Positions 10,902-19,764 of a stretch of 64,000 nucleotides of DNA are shown one piece after another. The stretch is from assembly GCA_029289325.1 (NCBI GenBank), contig JARFTV010000009.1, positions 44,058-108,057 on the forward strand. Direction: 5' to 3'. The notes beneath the pieces are model-generated. The model saw only the letters and a program-made list of their open reading frames with translations. It ran no database searches and was not told the origin of the DNA. This stretch comes from Alphaproteobacteria bacterium. GTDB lineage: Bacteria > Pseudomonadota > Alphaproteobacteria > Rhodobacterales > Rhodobacteraceae. Each line of letters opens with the position of its first letter. The stretch's first letter is position 1. The position numbers and the translations under genes are program-made.

Positions 10902-11837
10902 ATGAAACTGAAACCTTTGGCCATCACGCTTGCCGTGTCCGCACTGGCCCTGACTCCGGTCCTGCCGGTCTATGATCTGGACAACGGCGGCGCTGCCTAT
11001 GCGGAAAAGGGCGGCAAGGGCGGCGGCAATGGTGGTGGAAACGGCGGCGGCAACGGCGGCGGCAAGTCCGAAAGCAAGTCCTCGTCGAAAGCCGACAAGT
11101 CGAAGAAGCCGGAGAAGGCCGCGAAGCAGGACGCCAAGAAGAAACCCAAGACCGCCAAGGCGGAGTCCACAAAGGCCAAGGGCAAGAAGGTGGCCGAGGG
11201 TGAGCTGGCTCCGAACCAGCTGGGCAAGATGAACGGGGCGCTGAACGCCAGTATCAACGCCGTTCTCGCCCATATCCGCAACGGCCAGATCACCAACGGG
11301 CCGGTGGGTCTGATGGCCGGTCTGGCGATCGCCGACGCCGGTCTTGCCGCCGTCGGCGACACGGCAAGCGAGCTGCAGGCGAAGGCCGACGCCTTCAGCG
11401 CGCTGGACGCGGGGCTGGCCGAAGCGGGCTATGCGACGGTCGAGGAATATCTCGAAGCCCGGGCCAATGGCGACGTGGACCCGGATGAGACGCTGGACGG
11501 GCTGATCGAAGCGGCCGGTGGCACGACCGAGGACGGACTTGCCCTGGCGGATACCCGTCCGACCGACGAGGAGATCGCCGCCGCCGCAGAAGCCGACGCC
11601 GAGGCCACTCAGGCCGTGGCGGATGCCGAGGCCGCGATCGCCGCGGCCTGGAACAAGGACGGCGACCTTGACGCCCTGCTGGCGCAGATGCGGGCGAAGC
11701 TGGCGGCGAACCAGGACGCGATCAACGCCGCCATCGCCGAAACCCAACCGGAAGAAACCGCCGAGGATGATCCGGAAGCAGAACCTCCGGTCGAGGAAGG
11801 TTCCGACGAGGAAGAGATCGTCCTTATCATCGAGTAG
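10902..11837 (+). CDS. Secreted low-complexity protein with Gly-, Lys- and acidic-rich blocks (unknown function)
   Basis: A 311-residue protein I cannot assign. A signal peptide (~1-34, ending AAYA) is followed by a glycine/asparagine block built from GGGN units (~36-56), a very basic Lys/Ser/Ala block (~57-108) and a predicted globular-helical part (~109-250) with LNASINAVLAHIRNG and AGLAIADAGL. It ends in a very acidic tail (Glu/Asp, ~265-311). Basic and acidic ends make it a charge-segregated polyampholyte. A strong ribosome site (GAAGGAG, 10887-10893) sets the ATG, and the reading frame upstream overlapping ilvA is not coding. Two hairpins follow the stop. It may be a periplasmic or surface protein; function unknown. 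Confidence 0.75.
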   Translation: MKLKPLAITLAVSALALTPVLPVYDLDNGGAAYAEKGGKGGGNGGGNGGGNGGGKSESKSSSKADKSKKPEKAAKQDAKKKPKTAKAESTKAKGKKVAEGELAPNQLGKMNGALNASINAVLAHIRNGQITNGPVGLMAGLAIADAGLAAVGDTASELQAKADAFSALDAGLAEAGYATVEEYLEARANGDVDPDETLDGLIEAAGGTTEDGLALADTRPTDEEIAAAAEADAEATQAVADAEAAIAAAWNKDGDLDALLAQMRAKLAANQDAINAAIAETQPEETAEDDPEAEPPVEEGSDEEEIVLIIE

Positions 11838-11875
11838 GGCCACTGCCGGTCTTTGGCCGGAGAACAAGCGTCAGG

Positions 11876-11900
11876 ACAGCCCGCCCCGGTGGCGGGCTGT
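11876..11900 (+). terminator. Rho-independent-type hairpin after the secreted protein gene
   Basis: Perfect 10-bp stem (ACAGCCCGCC / GGCGGGCTGT) with a 5-nt loop, 38 bp after the stop codon. Only a short TCCC follows instead of a long U-run, so it may act as a terminator or a 3'-end stabiliser. Confidence 0.65.
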
Positions 11901-11914
11901 TCCCATTCCAGCCG

Positions 11915-11940
11915 CCGCGACCTTGCTAAGGCCGCGGTTT
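11915..11940 (+). terminator. Second hairpin between the secreted protein gene and argG
   Basis: Stem CCGCGACCTT (11915-11924) pairs with AAGGCCGCGG (11928-11937) with one mismatch and a 3-nt loop, followed by TTT. It lies 15 bp beyond the first hairpin and ~40 bp before the argG ATG. It could be a second terminator or part of an argG leader. Confidence 0.4.
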
Positions 11941-11980
11941 GGCTTTAATCGCCAGCAAAACCGGGACTGGAGCCTTCCTC

Positions 11981-13207
11981 ATGCAGAAGCCGAAGAAAGT
12001 GGTGCTGGCCTATTCGGGCGGGCTGGATACTTCGATCATCCTGAAATGGCTGCAGACCGAATACGGCTGCGAGGTGGTGACCTTCACCGCCGACCTTGGC
12101 CAGGGCGAAGAGCTGGAACCGGCGCGGCAGAAGGCCCTGTTGCTGGGGATCAAGCCGGAGAACATCCATATCGTCGACGTGCGAGAGGAATTCGTGCGCG
12201 ACTTCGTCTTCCCGATGTTCCGGGCGAATGCGCTGTACGAGGGGCTGTATCTCCTCGGCACCTCGATTGCCCGGCCGCTGATTTCGCAGCATCTGGTGCG
12301 GATCGCGCATGAGACCGGGGCCGATGCGGTGGCGCATGGGGCGACGGGCAAGGGCAACGACCAGGTACGGTTCGAGCTTTCGGCGGCCGCGCTGGACCCG
12401 GCGATCAAGGTGATCGCGCCCTGGCGTCTGTGGGACCTGACCAGCCGCACCAAGCTGCTGGAATTCGCCGAGGCGAACCAGATCCCGATCGCCAAGGACA
12501 AGCGGGGCGAGGCGCCGTTCTCGGTGGACGCCAACCTTTTGCACACCTCGTCGGAAGGCCGCGTGCTCGAGAACCCGGCGGAGGAATTCCCGAACTATGT
12601 CCTTCAGCGGGTCGTGCCGGTGGAAGAGGCACCGGATCAGGCCGAGATGGTGGAGATCACCTTCGAGAAGGGCGATCCCGTCGCGATCAATGGCGAAGCG
12701 ATGACCCCGGCGACGATCCTCACCCGGCTGAACGAGCTGGGCGGCAAGCATGGCGTGGGCGTGCTTGACCTGGTGGAAAACCGCTTCGTCGGCATGAAGT
12801 CGCGCGGGGTCTATGAGACGCCCGGCGGGACGATCCTGCTGGAAGCGCACCGGGGGATCGAGCAGATCACACTGGACGCGGGTGCGGGGCACCTGAAGGA
12901 CAGCATCATGCCGCGTTATGCGGAGCTGATCTACAACGGCTTCTGGTTCTCGCCCGAGCGGGAGGCGCTGCAGGCGCTGATCGACAAGACGCAGGAGCAT
13001 GTGTCGGGCACGGTGCGGGTCAAGCTGTACAAGGGCCGGGCCGTGACCGTGGCGCGCTGGTCGGAGCATTCGCTGTACAGCGAGAAGCACGTGACCTTCG
13101 AAGAGGATGCGGGGGCCTATGACCAGAAGGATGCGGAAGGCTTCATCCGCCTGAACGCGCTGCGGCTGCGGCTGATTGCCAGCCGGAATGCCCGGGTCGC
13201 CAAGTAG
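11981..13207 (+). CDS. argG: Argininosuccinate synthase
   Basis: A 408-residue enzyme joining citrulline and aspartate with ATP in arginine synthesis. The N-terminal P-loop-like ATP site [13 protein letters not shown] (~8-20) and the downstream [15 protein letters not shown] and KLYKGR segments are characteristic, and length is normal. The ATG at 11981 ([14 protein letters not shown]) is preferred over an upstream in-frame start because the family begins a few residues before the SGGLDTS motif. The gene appears to be transcribed alone, with terminator-like hairpins on both sides. Confidence 0.96.
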   Translation: MQKPKKVVLAYSGGLDTSIILKWLQTEYGCEVVTFTADLGQGEELEPARQKALLLGIKPENIHIVDVREEFVRDFVFPMFRANALYEGLYLLGTSIARPLISQHLVRIAHETGADAVAHGATGKGNDQVRFELSAAALDPAIKVIAPWRLWDLTSRTKLLEFAEANQIPIAKDKRGEAPFSVDANLLHTSSEGRVLENPAEEFPNYVLQRVVPVEEAPDQAEMVEITFEKGDPVAINGEAMTPATILTRLNELGGKHGVGVLDLVENRFVGMKSRGVYETPGGTILLEAHRGIEQITLDAGAGHLKDSIMPRYAELIYNGFWFSPEREALQALIDKTQEHVSGTVRVKLYKGRAVTVARWSEHSLYSEKHVTFEEDAGAYDQKDAEGFIRLNALRLRLIASRNARVAK

Positions 13208-13215
13208 CCTGTCAA

Positions 13216-13237
13216 GCGTGGACAGGGTTGTCCACGC
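13216..13237 (+). terminator. Hairpin downstream of argG
   Basis: Perfect 9-bp stem GCGTGGACA / TGTCCACGC around a GGGT loop, starting 8 bp after the argG stop. No U-run follows directly; a second hairpin with T-run follows at 13258. Confidence 0.55.
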
Positions 13238-13257
13238 AAGCAAATCAAGGGGTTGGA

Positions 13258-13286
13258 GGGGGCGATTTACGCCCCCTTAACTTTTT
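13258..13286 (+). terminator. Rho-independent terminator for argG, overlapping the end of the convergent gene
   Basis: Stem GGGGGCG / CGCCCCC (7 bp, loop ATTTA) followed by TTAACTTTTT on the plus strand, a good terminator shape. It covers the stop codon and last codons of the minus-strand gene ending at 13267. Confidence 0.6.
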
Positions 13287-14181
13287 CCCGCGTCTCGTTC
13301 GCGATCAGGGCCTGAGCCAGGGCCAGCGGCTGGGAGAGGTCGGCGACGGCGGCCTCGACTGCCGCGAGGATGCGTGCCTCGGAGGGGAAGGCACCGCCAA
13401 GGCGAAAGAGGTCACGGTGATGGCCGAGCGCAAGCCAGGTATCCGCGCCGTCCGAGGCAATGCTGTGCGGCATCCATGCGCCGGCGAAACCGGCGAGGGT
13501 GGTGACCAACCCCTCGATGCGGGTGGTCAGGGCCGGGCTTTCCGAGCCGCTGAGCGCCGCGATCCATAGGCCGAACTTCCCCCCGGCAAGTGGCAGATCG
13601 CGCAGGTGGCGATAGCCGTCGGTCGACAGGAAATTGCCGAAGGCGATGCCCGGCCGGGCCAGATGGGCCGGAGCCATGAAGAAAGGCGCGGTCTTGCCGC
13701 CATGGGGAACACGCAGCACGAGGCCGCGAAACAACGTGTGATGACGATCGTTGCGCGGGCGGATGTGAAGCTCGGCCAAGGCGACCCGGCGGTCGGCGAC
13801 GCGGGCCTCGACATGATCCTCGGCGTGGAGAAGACCCCTGGGCAGAAGCTGCGGCGGCATCCCCTCCAGAATGGCCAGACCGCTTTTCGCGTAAGTCATG
13901 CCCAGCGCATCGGCAACGGCGGGGAGAACCAGCGCCTCCTGTTCCTGGCGCATGAAGCGGTAGATGAAGCCGACCGGGACCGAGCCGAGGAGCAGGGCAG
14001 CGAAGGCGAGGGCGGCGGGATCCTGATCCTCGGCGAGGAAGAAGGGTGGGTTCAGGACAATGGCCAGAAGCCCGCCGCAGATGACGAGGATGCCGGTCAC
14101 GGCAACAAGGGCGGTGGTCCGCACCTTCGGCATCAGGGCGCGGACGGCCTCTTGCGCGGTGCGGGCGGCGTTTGCAGACAT
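13267..14181 (-). CDS. DUF3137-like membrane protein
   Basis: A 304-residue protein with two predicted transmembrane segments near the N-terminus (about 22-47 and 55-75) and a long cytoplasmic part. The pattern of the soluble part (ALGMTYAKSGL, then AELHIRPR, LFRGLVLRV and a C-terminal half with LWIAALSG) resembles DUF3137, a family of unknown function. Assignment is from general resemblance, not a search. It is followed 3' by argG in convergent orientation and preceded closely (9 bp) by nothing on its own strand except the hydrolase gene running into it at 14191. Confidence 0.6.
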   Translation of the reverse strand: MSANAARTAQEAVRALMPKVRTTALVAVTGILVICGGLLAIVLNPPFFLAEDQDPAALAFAALLLGSVPVGFIYRFMRQEQEALVLPAVADALGMTYAKSGLAILEGMPPQLLPRGLLHAEDHVEARVADRRVALAELHIRPRNDRHHTLFRGLVLRVPHGGKTAPFFMAPAHLARPGIAFGNFLSTDGYRHLRDLPLAGGKFGLWIAALSGSESPALTTRIEGLVTTLAGFAGAWMPHSIASDGADTWLALGHHRDLFRLGGAFPSEARILAAVEAAVADLSQPLALAQALIANETREKVKGA

Positions 14182-14190
14182 GGCATCCCC

Positions 14191-16095
14191 TCAGGGCAGA
14201 CGGGGCAGCCGGACGGGCTGCCCGTTCCAGATACCCGAGATCGACCATGCTTCCTGTGACAGACGATATTGGTAGGTGATCGCCCCGGTCGCCGCGCCCG
14301 AGGCGGTGAGGCCGAGGGTGATGGAATCCTCCGGCTGACCCAGGTTCACCTCGATCCCCGCGCCGGAGAAGGCAAGGTCGGGCCAGAAGCGGCAATCCTC
14401 AAAGCTGTAATCGGTGCCATGCTCGGTCGAGGCGATGGTCAGCGTGCCGCCATGATCGCAGCCGATGGTCATCGGGTGGACCCCGTCCCAGAGCGACAGC
14501 GCGATGCTGTGGTAAAGCTCGATATCCACGGCCTGGGCGACGGCGAGAGGGTCCGCCAGATCGGCCGGGTCCGTGAGGGTGAGCGGGGTGTAATCCTGGA
14601 CAAGATCCTCACGGCAATTCTGTTCACGCGCTTCGGGGAGGATGCCGTCGATCAGCGCGGCGCGGACGATGCTGTCGGGGCAGGGCTTGCCCCGGCCCCA
14701 GATCACATGCGGGCCGTTCTGGAGGAACACGCCATAGCCATTGCCCACGCGGTCGAGAACGTCATAGGCCATGGCGATGGGCGTGATCGGATCGGCGTCG
14801 CCATTCAGGACCAGCGTCGGCCAGTCGCCCCCGGCATAGGGGGCAGGACGGGAGGGCGGGCCCTGATGCGGCCAGTAGGCGCAGGCCAGTTGCTCCTGGA
14901 AATACGAGCGGATGAGGCGCGGGGCCTTGGGGGCAAGCTGGGCGGCCTGGGCAAGGATGCGGTCGGCGCGCTGGTCAGGGGTGCCGGGGCCAGTGTCGTA
15001 ATCGGTGCAGGTGATGGCGAAGAAGGCGGCGCCGAACCAGCCGGGATCGGGAATTCCCTCGCCGGTTTCGGAGTCGAGTTGCATGTAGACATAGCCAAGA
15101 TGGAGGAGCGGCACGAAGTTCCCCCGCCCGGCGGCGGCAAGTGCGCGGAGGTATTCGGCCCGGCCCTCGGGCGAGTAGAGCGCGTAGAAGGTGCTTAGCT
15201 CGAACAGGCCGCGGGTCAGGTCGCGCGTGACGGTCTGGCCGGTCGAGAGGGTGAAGGCGACCGGGATCGGCGCCTGATCGAGACGCTGGGCGAGGCGGTC
15301 GTGGATGTCCTGAGCCGGGCCACCCATGTCGCGGGCGCAGGCGGCGATCTCGGCGCAGGCGTCGAGCGTGCGGGTCAGGATCTCTTCGGCGGCGAGAGTG
15401 TAGCTGCGGTAGAAGCCGGGCGCGTCGAGCGAGAGGTCGACGACGCCGTCAAGGATGACGCCGCGCACCGCCTCGGGGAAGGCGGAGGCATAGGCCTGGA
15501 CGAACTGGGTGCCGTAGCTTTCGCCGTAAAGCCAGACCTGCGGCGCGCCGATGGCTTGCCGGAACGCCTCGGTATCGCGGATGGCCTGTTCGGAGGCGAC
15601 GAAGGGCAGAAGGTCGGGGCGGTCCATCTCTGTGGTGCAGTCGGCGACATAGGCGCGGGCGGCGGCCTTGGCAGCGCCGGGGTCCGAGAGCCGAAGATCG
15701 GCAGCGTCGAAGCGGGCCTGGGCCGTCGGGCAGGCAAGGCCGTGGTCCGGGCCGGTGCCGCGCTGATCGACGAAGACGATGTCGAGATAGTCGGTCAGCC
15801 CCTCGTCGAAGGAGGCGAGATACTGCTCTGCCGAGGCGAGGCCCGAAGCCCCCGGCCCGCCGACGACGTAGAACAGGATTCCGCGGCTTTCGACATTGGC
15901 GAAGGAGAGGGCGAAGGTGATGTCGATCGTCCGCGCGGGGTCGGGGGCGTTGTGGTCAAGCGGCAGGGTCAGCGTGGTGCAGTAGAGCGAGGAGAGCTGG
16001 CAGGGCGCGAAGTCGAGGTCGGAGGTCGCCTCGTACAGCGACTGCGCCTGGGCGGGGGCGGCAAGGATCAGGGCAAGGGCAAGCGCGCGCAGCAT
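14191..16095 (-). CDS. Exported alpha/beta hydrolase, tripeptidyl/prolyl aminopeptidase-like (TAP family)
   Basis: A 634-residue secreted hydrolase. Residues 1-18 form a signal peptide (MLRALALALILAAPAQAQ). The alpha/beta hydrolase core has an oxyanion HG-like stretch VVGGPGASG (~77-85), DQRGTGPD (~110-117), nucleophile elbow GESYG (Ser ~193), acid-site region NGDADPITP and catalytic His near NGPHVIWG. The last ~120 residues form an extra beta-rich domain. Related enzymes cleave N-terminal residues or tripeptides from peptides. The start at 16095 gives a clean signal peptide; a longer reading to 16239 would bury it. Confidence 0.82.
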   Translation of the reverse strand: MLRALALALILAAPAQAQSLYEATSDLDFAPCQLSSLYCTTLTLPLDHNAPDPARTIDITFALSFANVESRGILFYVVGGPGASGLASAEQYLASFDEGLTDYLDIVFVDQRGTGPDHGLACPTAQARFDAADLRLSDPGAAKAAARAYVADCTTEMDRPDLLPFVASEQAIRDTEAFRQAIGAPQVWLYGESYGTQFVQAYASAFPEAVRGVILDGVVDLSLDAPGFYRSYTLAAEEILTRTLDACAEIAACARDMGGPAQDIHDRLAQRLDQAPIPVAFTLSTGQTVTRDLTRGLFELSTFYALYSPEGRAEYLRALAAAGRGNFVPLLHLGYVYMQLDSETGEGIPDPGWFGAAFFAITCTDYDTGPGTPDQRADRILAQAAQLAPKAPRLIRSYFQEQLACAYWPHQGPPSRPAPYAGGDWPTLVLNGDADPITPIAMAYDVLDRVGNGYGVFLQNGPHVIWGRGKPCPDSIVRAALIDGILPEAREQNCREDLVQDYTPLTLTDPADLADPLAVAQAVDIELYHSIALSLWDGVHPMTIGCDHGGTLTIASTEHGTDYSFEDCRFWPDLAFSGAGIEVNLGQPEDSITLGLTASGAATGAITYQYRLSQEAWSISGIWNGQPVRLPRLP

Positions 16096-16237
16096 GGGGG
16101 GCCTTTCGGTTTCGCGGCAGGCTAAGGGGCCGCAGGCGTTTGGCCAAGAGGAGGCGTCACGCTTTGGTGAGTCTGGATTGCGGCACTGGACGGCGGGGCG
16201 CGGCGGGATCAGCCTGCCGGGGAAAGGGAGGCGTGCC

Positions 16238-16843
16238 ATGTGGAAATGGGTGGCGATGCTGGTGCTGCTGGCAGGCGCGGCGCGGGCCGAGGTGGAGAAG
16301 GCCTATGTCGCGGGCGGATGCTTCTGGTGCGTGGAGGCGGATTTCGAGCCGGTGCCGGGCGTGCTGGGCGTCGTCTCGGGCTATACCGGGGGCGATCTGC
16401 CGAATCCGACCTATCGGAACCATGCCGGGCATTACGAGGCGGTGGAGATCACCTTTGACAACAGCGTGATTTCCTATGGCGATCTGCTGGCAAGGTTCCT
16501 GCGCTCGGTCGATGTGCTGGATGCGGGCGGACAGTTCTGCGACCGGGGGGACAGTTACCGGACGGCGGTGTTCGTGACCTCGGACCGGCAGCGGCAGGCG
16601 GCGGTCGCGGCGTTGGCCGAGGCAGAGGCGGTGCTGGGCGCGAAGGTGGTGACGCCGGTTTTGCGGGCGCAGGCGTTCTGGATCGCCGAGGATTATCATC
16701 AGGACTATTACAAGGGCACGAGTATCGTGCTGACCCGGGCCGGGCCGAAGAGCCAGGCCAATGCCTACAAGTTCTATCGCAACGCCTGCGGGCGCGACGC
16801 CCGGGTTCGCGCGCTGTGGGGCGCGCAGGCCTTTCCGGGTTAA
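16238..16843 (+). CDS. msrA: Exported peptide-methionine (S)-S-oxide reductase
   Basis: A 201-residue MsrA with an N-terminal signal peptide (MWKWVAMLVLLAGAARA), so it probably repairs oxidised methionines in the periplasm rather than the cytoplasm. The catalytic motif AGGCFWCVEADF (~24-35) and downstream GYTGG, NPTYRNHAGHYEAV and EDYHQDYY segments are intact. The AAGGGAGG ribosome site lies a few bases before the ATG at 16238. The resolving cysteine is likely in the C-terminal FYRNACGRDARV. A periplasmic electron donor is not encoded nearby. Confidence 0.92.
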   Translation: MWKWVAMLVLLAGAARAEVEKAYVAGGCFWCVEADFEPVPGVLGVVSGYTGGDLPNPTYRNHAGHYEAVEITFDNSVISYGDLLARFLRSVDVLDAGGQFCDRGDSYRTAVFVTSDRQRQAAVAALAEAEAVLGAKVVTPVLRAQAFWIAEDYHQDYYKGTSIVLTRAGPKSQANAYKFYRNACGRDARVRALWGAQAFPG

Positions 16844-17997
16844 AGCAGGCCGCGGCGGGCGAGGTTCTCCATCAGGGCGCGGGTGCCGAAGGTCCAGGGC
16901 GCGATCTGGTCGCAGGGGTGGACGGTGTTGACCAGCCGGCCCAGCGCCGGGGATGATATGGTCACCCGGTCGCCGCGATGGTGGGTGAAACCCTGACCGG
17001 GGCCGTCGCGGTCCTTGGTGGGGGCAAACATCGTCCCAAGGAAAAGGACCACGCCGTCGGGGTACTGGTGGTTGCGGTTCAGGGTCTGGGCCGCGATCTC
17101 GGCCGGGGGGCGCGAGATCTGGCCCATGTCGGAATGGTCCGAGAGGCGGAATCCGTCGTCGCCCGCGACCTCCAGCCCGACGTGGAGCGTTTCCACGGTG
17201 GCCAGCGTGAAGTGATCGTCGAACAGCCGGATGAAGGGGCCGATGGCGGCGGAGGCGTTGTTGTCCTTGGCCTTGCCGAGGAGGAGGGCCGAGCGCCCCT
17301 CGACATCGCGGAGGTTCACGTCATTGCCCAGCGTCGCGCCGACGATGCGGCCCTGCGAGGTGAGGGCGAGGACGACCTCGGGTTCGGGGTTGTTCCAGGA
17401 GGAGGCGGGATGGACCCCGATCTGCGCGCCGCAGCCGACGGCGGCCATCGGCGGGGCCTTGGTGAACACCTCGGCGTCGGGGCCGATCCCGACCTCGAGG
17501 TATTGCGACCACATGCCCGCCTCTTGCAGCCGGGCCTTGACGGCCGCCGCGGCCTCGGAGCCCGGACGGATGCCACGAAGCGAGCCGCCAAGGATCCCGG
17601 CGAGGTCCTGCCGGATCGCATCGGCGCGGGCGGGATCGCCCTTGGCGCGTTCCTCGATCACGCGTTCGATCATGGACCCGGCGAAGGTGACGCCAGCGGC
17701 CTTGATCGCCTGCAGGTCGCAAGGCGCAAGAAGGCGGCCGAGTGTGCCCGAGCCATCGCCACCGTCAAGAAACCCATCCAGCGGGCCGAGGGCCGGGAAG
17801 TCCCCGGCCAGATCGGCGACCAGCGTTTCCCGCTCCATGAGGCCCGAGGTGGTGGGCGACAGGCGCGAGAGGTCGTAAAGCTGACCCTCCCGGCAGAGGA
17901 CGGGACAGGGCCCGCCCTGAGCATTAGACCAGACCCTGCCGATCAGCAGCGCCTTGGCGTCGTCGGGCAGGATCTGGGCGGCGGTGAGGGCCAGCAT
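16840..17997 (-). CDS. FAH-family sugar-acid dehydratase (XylX/AraD1-like)
   Basis: A 385-residue protein of the fumarylacetoacetate hydrolase family, of the long type that dehydrates 2-keto-3-deoxy sugar acids to alpha-ketoglutaric semialdehyde in Weimberg-type pentose pathways. Support is the N-terminal LIGRVW segment, VTFAGSMIERV, the metal-site region EPEVVL, and GNDVNLRDVEGRS in the C-terminal half. It starts 2 bp after the stop of another FAH-family gene and is the last gene of an SDR-FAH-FAH run. The substrate is not known; D-arabinose/L-arabinose/xylose acids are candidates. The ATG at 17997 is chosen because the upstream extension overlaps the neighbour. Confidence 0.75.
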   Translation of the reverse strand: MLALTAAQILPDDAKALLIGRVWSNAQGGPCPVLCREGQLYDLSRLSPTTSGLMERETLVADLAGDFPALGPLDGFLDGGDGSGTLGRLLAPCDLQAIKAAGVTFAGSMIERVIEERAKGDPARADAIRQDLAGILGGSLRGIRPGSEAAAAVKARLQEAGMWSQYLEVGIGPDAEVFTKAPPMAAVGCGAQIGVHPASSWNNPEPEVVLALTSQGRIVGATLGNDVNLRDVEGRSALLLGKAKDNNASAAIGPFIRLFDDHFTLATVETLHVGLEVAGDDGFRLSDHSDMGQISRPPAEIAAQTLNRNHQYPDGVVLFLGTMFAPTKDRDGPGQGFTHHRGDRVTISSPALGRLVNTVHPCDQIAPWTFGTRALMENLARRGLL

Positions 17998-17999
17998 CG

Positions 18000-18836
18000 T
18001 CAGTCCTGCACGCAGGTCTGGCGCTGGCTGCCGAGGCCGTCGATCCCCAGCTCCACCACATCCCCGGCCTTCAGGTAGCGCGGCGGCTTCATCCCCATGC
18101 CGACGCCGGGCGGGGTGCCGGTCGAGATGATGTCGCCCGGATGCAGGGTGAAGAATTGCGACAGATAGGCGACAACATGAGCGACGCCGTAGACCATGGT
18201 CCGGGTGGAGCCGTTCTGCATCATCTCGCCGTTGACCTTGAGCCACATGGGCAGGTCCTGGGGATCGGGAACCTCATCCGGCGTCACCAGCCAGGGGCCG
18301 GTCTGGCCGAAGTTGTCGCAGGATTTGCCCTTGGTCCACTGGCCGGAGCGTTCAGTCTGGAAGCTGCGTTCGGACACGTCGTTGATGACGCAATAGCCCG
18401 CGACATGATCCAGCGCCTGCGCCTCGGTCAGGTATTTGCCGGGCTTGCCGATGACGACGCCAAGTTCAACCTCCCAGTCGGTCTTCTGACTGGTGCGGGG
18501 AATCAGGATCGGATCGTTCGGGCCGCAGATGGCGCTGGTCGCCTTCATGAAGACCACGGGTTCAGGCGGGACCTTCAGGCCGGATTCGGCGGCGTGGTCG
18601 GCGTAGTTCAGGCCGATGCAGATGAACTTGCCGGTGCCCGCGACGCAGGGGCCAAGGCGGGGGGAGCCTTCGACCTTGGGCAGGCTGGCGGGGTCGATGG
18701 CTTTCAGGCGGTCAAGGTCGGTCAGCACGGCGCCGGAAAGGTCCGACACATGGCCGGAAAGGTCGCGGATCGCGCCGTCGGCATCCAGAAGGCCGGGCTT
18801 TTCCTGGCCCTGCGGCCCGTAGCGAAGAAGTTTCAT
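18000..18836 (-). CDS. FAH-family 2,4-diketo-3-deoxy sugar-acid hydrolase
   Basis: A 278-residue FAH-fold enzyme. Seen are FICIGLNYADHAAE (~72-85), EPVVFMKATSAICGPND, the metal-binding DWEVELGVVIG and CVINDVSER, and the C-terminal STGTPPGVGMG motif. Members of this branch are often labelled ureidoglycolate lyase, but those in sugar clusters split 2,4-diketo-3-deoxy-L-fuconate or -rhamnonate into pyruvate and lactate; the context here favours the sugar role. It lies 47 bp downstream of an SDR gene and 2 bp before the next FAH-family gene, on one transcript. Confidence 0.82.
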   Translation of the reverse strand: MKLLRYGPQGQEKPGLLDADGAIRDLSGHVSDLSGAVLTDLDRLKAIDPASLPKVEGSPRLGPCVAGTGKFICIGLNYADHAAESGLKVPPEPVVFMKATSAICGPNDPILIPRTSQKTDWEVELGVVIGKPGKYLTEAQALDHVAGYCVINDVSERSFQTERSGQWTKGKSCDNFGQTGPWLVTPDEVPDPQDLPMWLKVNGEMMQNGSTRTMVYGVAHVVAYLSQFFTLHPGDIISTGTPPGVGMGMKPPRYLKAGDVVELGIDGLGSQRQTCVQD

Positions 18837-18883
18837 CTGCTGTTCCCTGTCGTTAGAACTGACATGTTAGCGGGGCCCGACGG

Positions 18884-19627
18884 TCAGGCCAAGGGCGGAA
18901 GCCCGGCGGCGGCGCGGAGCTCGGGGTTGCGCACGTCCAGCTCGGAGCCCGCGTGCTGGTCGGCGGCGGGGGTGCAGAGCCAGACGATGGCGCGGGCAGG
19001 TTCATCCGCCGGGGCAAGGCTGGCGCGGGGCAGTTGCGAGACCGGGTTGATGCCGGAGGCGCGGATCGTGCCCTGCATGTCGGTGTCCACCACGCCGGGC
19101 GCGAAACCGAAAATGCGGATGCCCTCTTGCCCGTATTCCAGATGGACCGACCGGGTCAGCATGGCGAGCCCGGCCTTCCCGGCGCAATAGGCGCTCCACC
19201 CTTCCTGCGGACGGTGGGCGGCGCCGGAGGAGAGGTTGACGATGGTGCCACCGCCCTGCGCGACCATGTGGCGGAGGGCGAGCTGGATGGCGTGGAAGGC
19301 GGCGGTGAGGTTGGTGTCGATGTTTTTCATCCAATCCTCCACCTGCACGTCGAGGATGCGGCCGATGGGACCGATGATCCCGGCGTTGTTGACCAGGATG
19401 TCGAAGGGCTGATCGAAAAGCGTGGTCATGGCGATGCGGTCGGTCATGTCGGCGACATGGCCGGTGGCGACCACGGGCCCAAGCTCCCGCTGGGCGGCGG
19501 CGAGGTTGGCGGCGCTGCGGGCGGTGAAATGGACGGTGGCTCCGGCCTGGGCCAGGGCGCGGACGGTGGCGAGGCCGATGCCGCGGTTGCCTCCGGTGAC
19601 AAGGGCGGTCTTGCCGGTCAGGGTCAT
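18884..19627 (-). CDS. SDR family oxidoreductase (probable sugar or sugar-acid dehydrogenase)
   Basis: A 247-residue classical short-chain dehydrogenase. The NAD(P) motif TGGNRGIG is at residues ~11-18, NNAG at ~83-86, the catalytic Ser in VNLSSGAA and the Tyr/Lys pair in YCAGK. ARS near the end of strand 2 (HFTARS) would fit NADP use. It heads a run of three genes with two FAH-family enzymes, so it may oxidise the sugar itself or the 2-keto-3-deoxy acid at C4. No sequence feature tells which. It is divergent from the lipoprotein hydrolase gene at 19765. Confidence 0.85.
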   Translation of the reverse strand: MTLTGKTALVTGGNRGIGLATVRALAQAGATVHFTARSAANLAAAQRELGPVVATGHVADMTDRIAMTTLFDQPFDILVNNAGIIGPIGRILDVQVEDWMKNIDTNLTAAFHAIQLALRHMVAQGGGTIVNLSSGAAHRPQEGWSAYCAGKAGLAMLTRSVHLEYGQEGIRIFGFAPGVVDTDMQGTIRASGINPVSQLPRASLAPADEPARAIVWLCTPAADQHAGSELDVRNPELRAAAGLPPLA

Positions 19628-19764
19628 GCTGTCCTCCGTTCGATGCGGGGAGGGTGGCCTTTGGCGGCGGGATGGGCAAGATGGAACCGACCGTGGCCTT
19701 GGCGGGTTGATGCGGCACCGGACTGCGGCGAGACTGTCGCCGGAACGGCAGTCGGAGGGTCGAG

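Noticed and set aside
16978..18078. 366-residue plus-strand frame over the FAH-family genes
   Set aside because: Antisense shadow of two clearly conserved enzymes; no family pattern or start signal.
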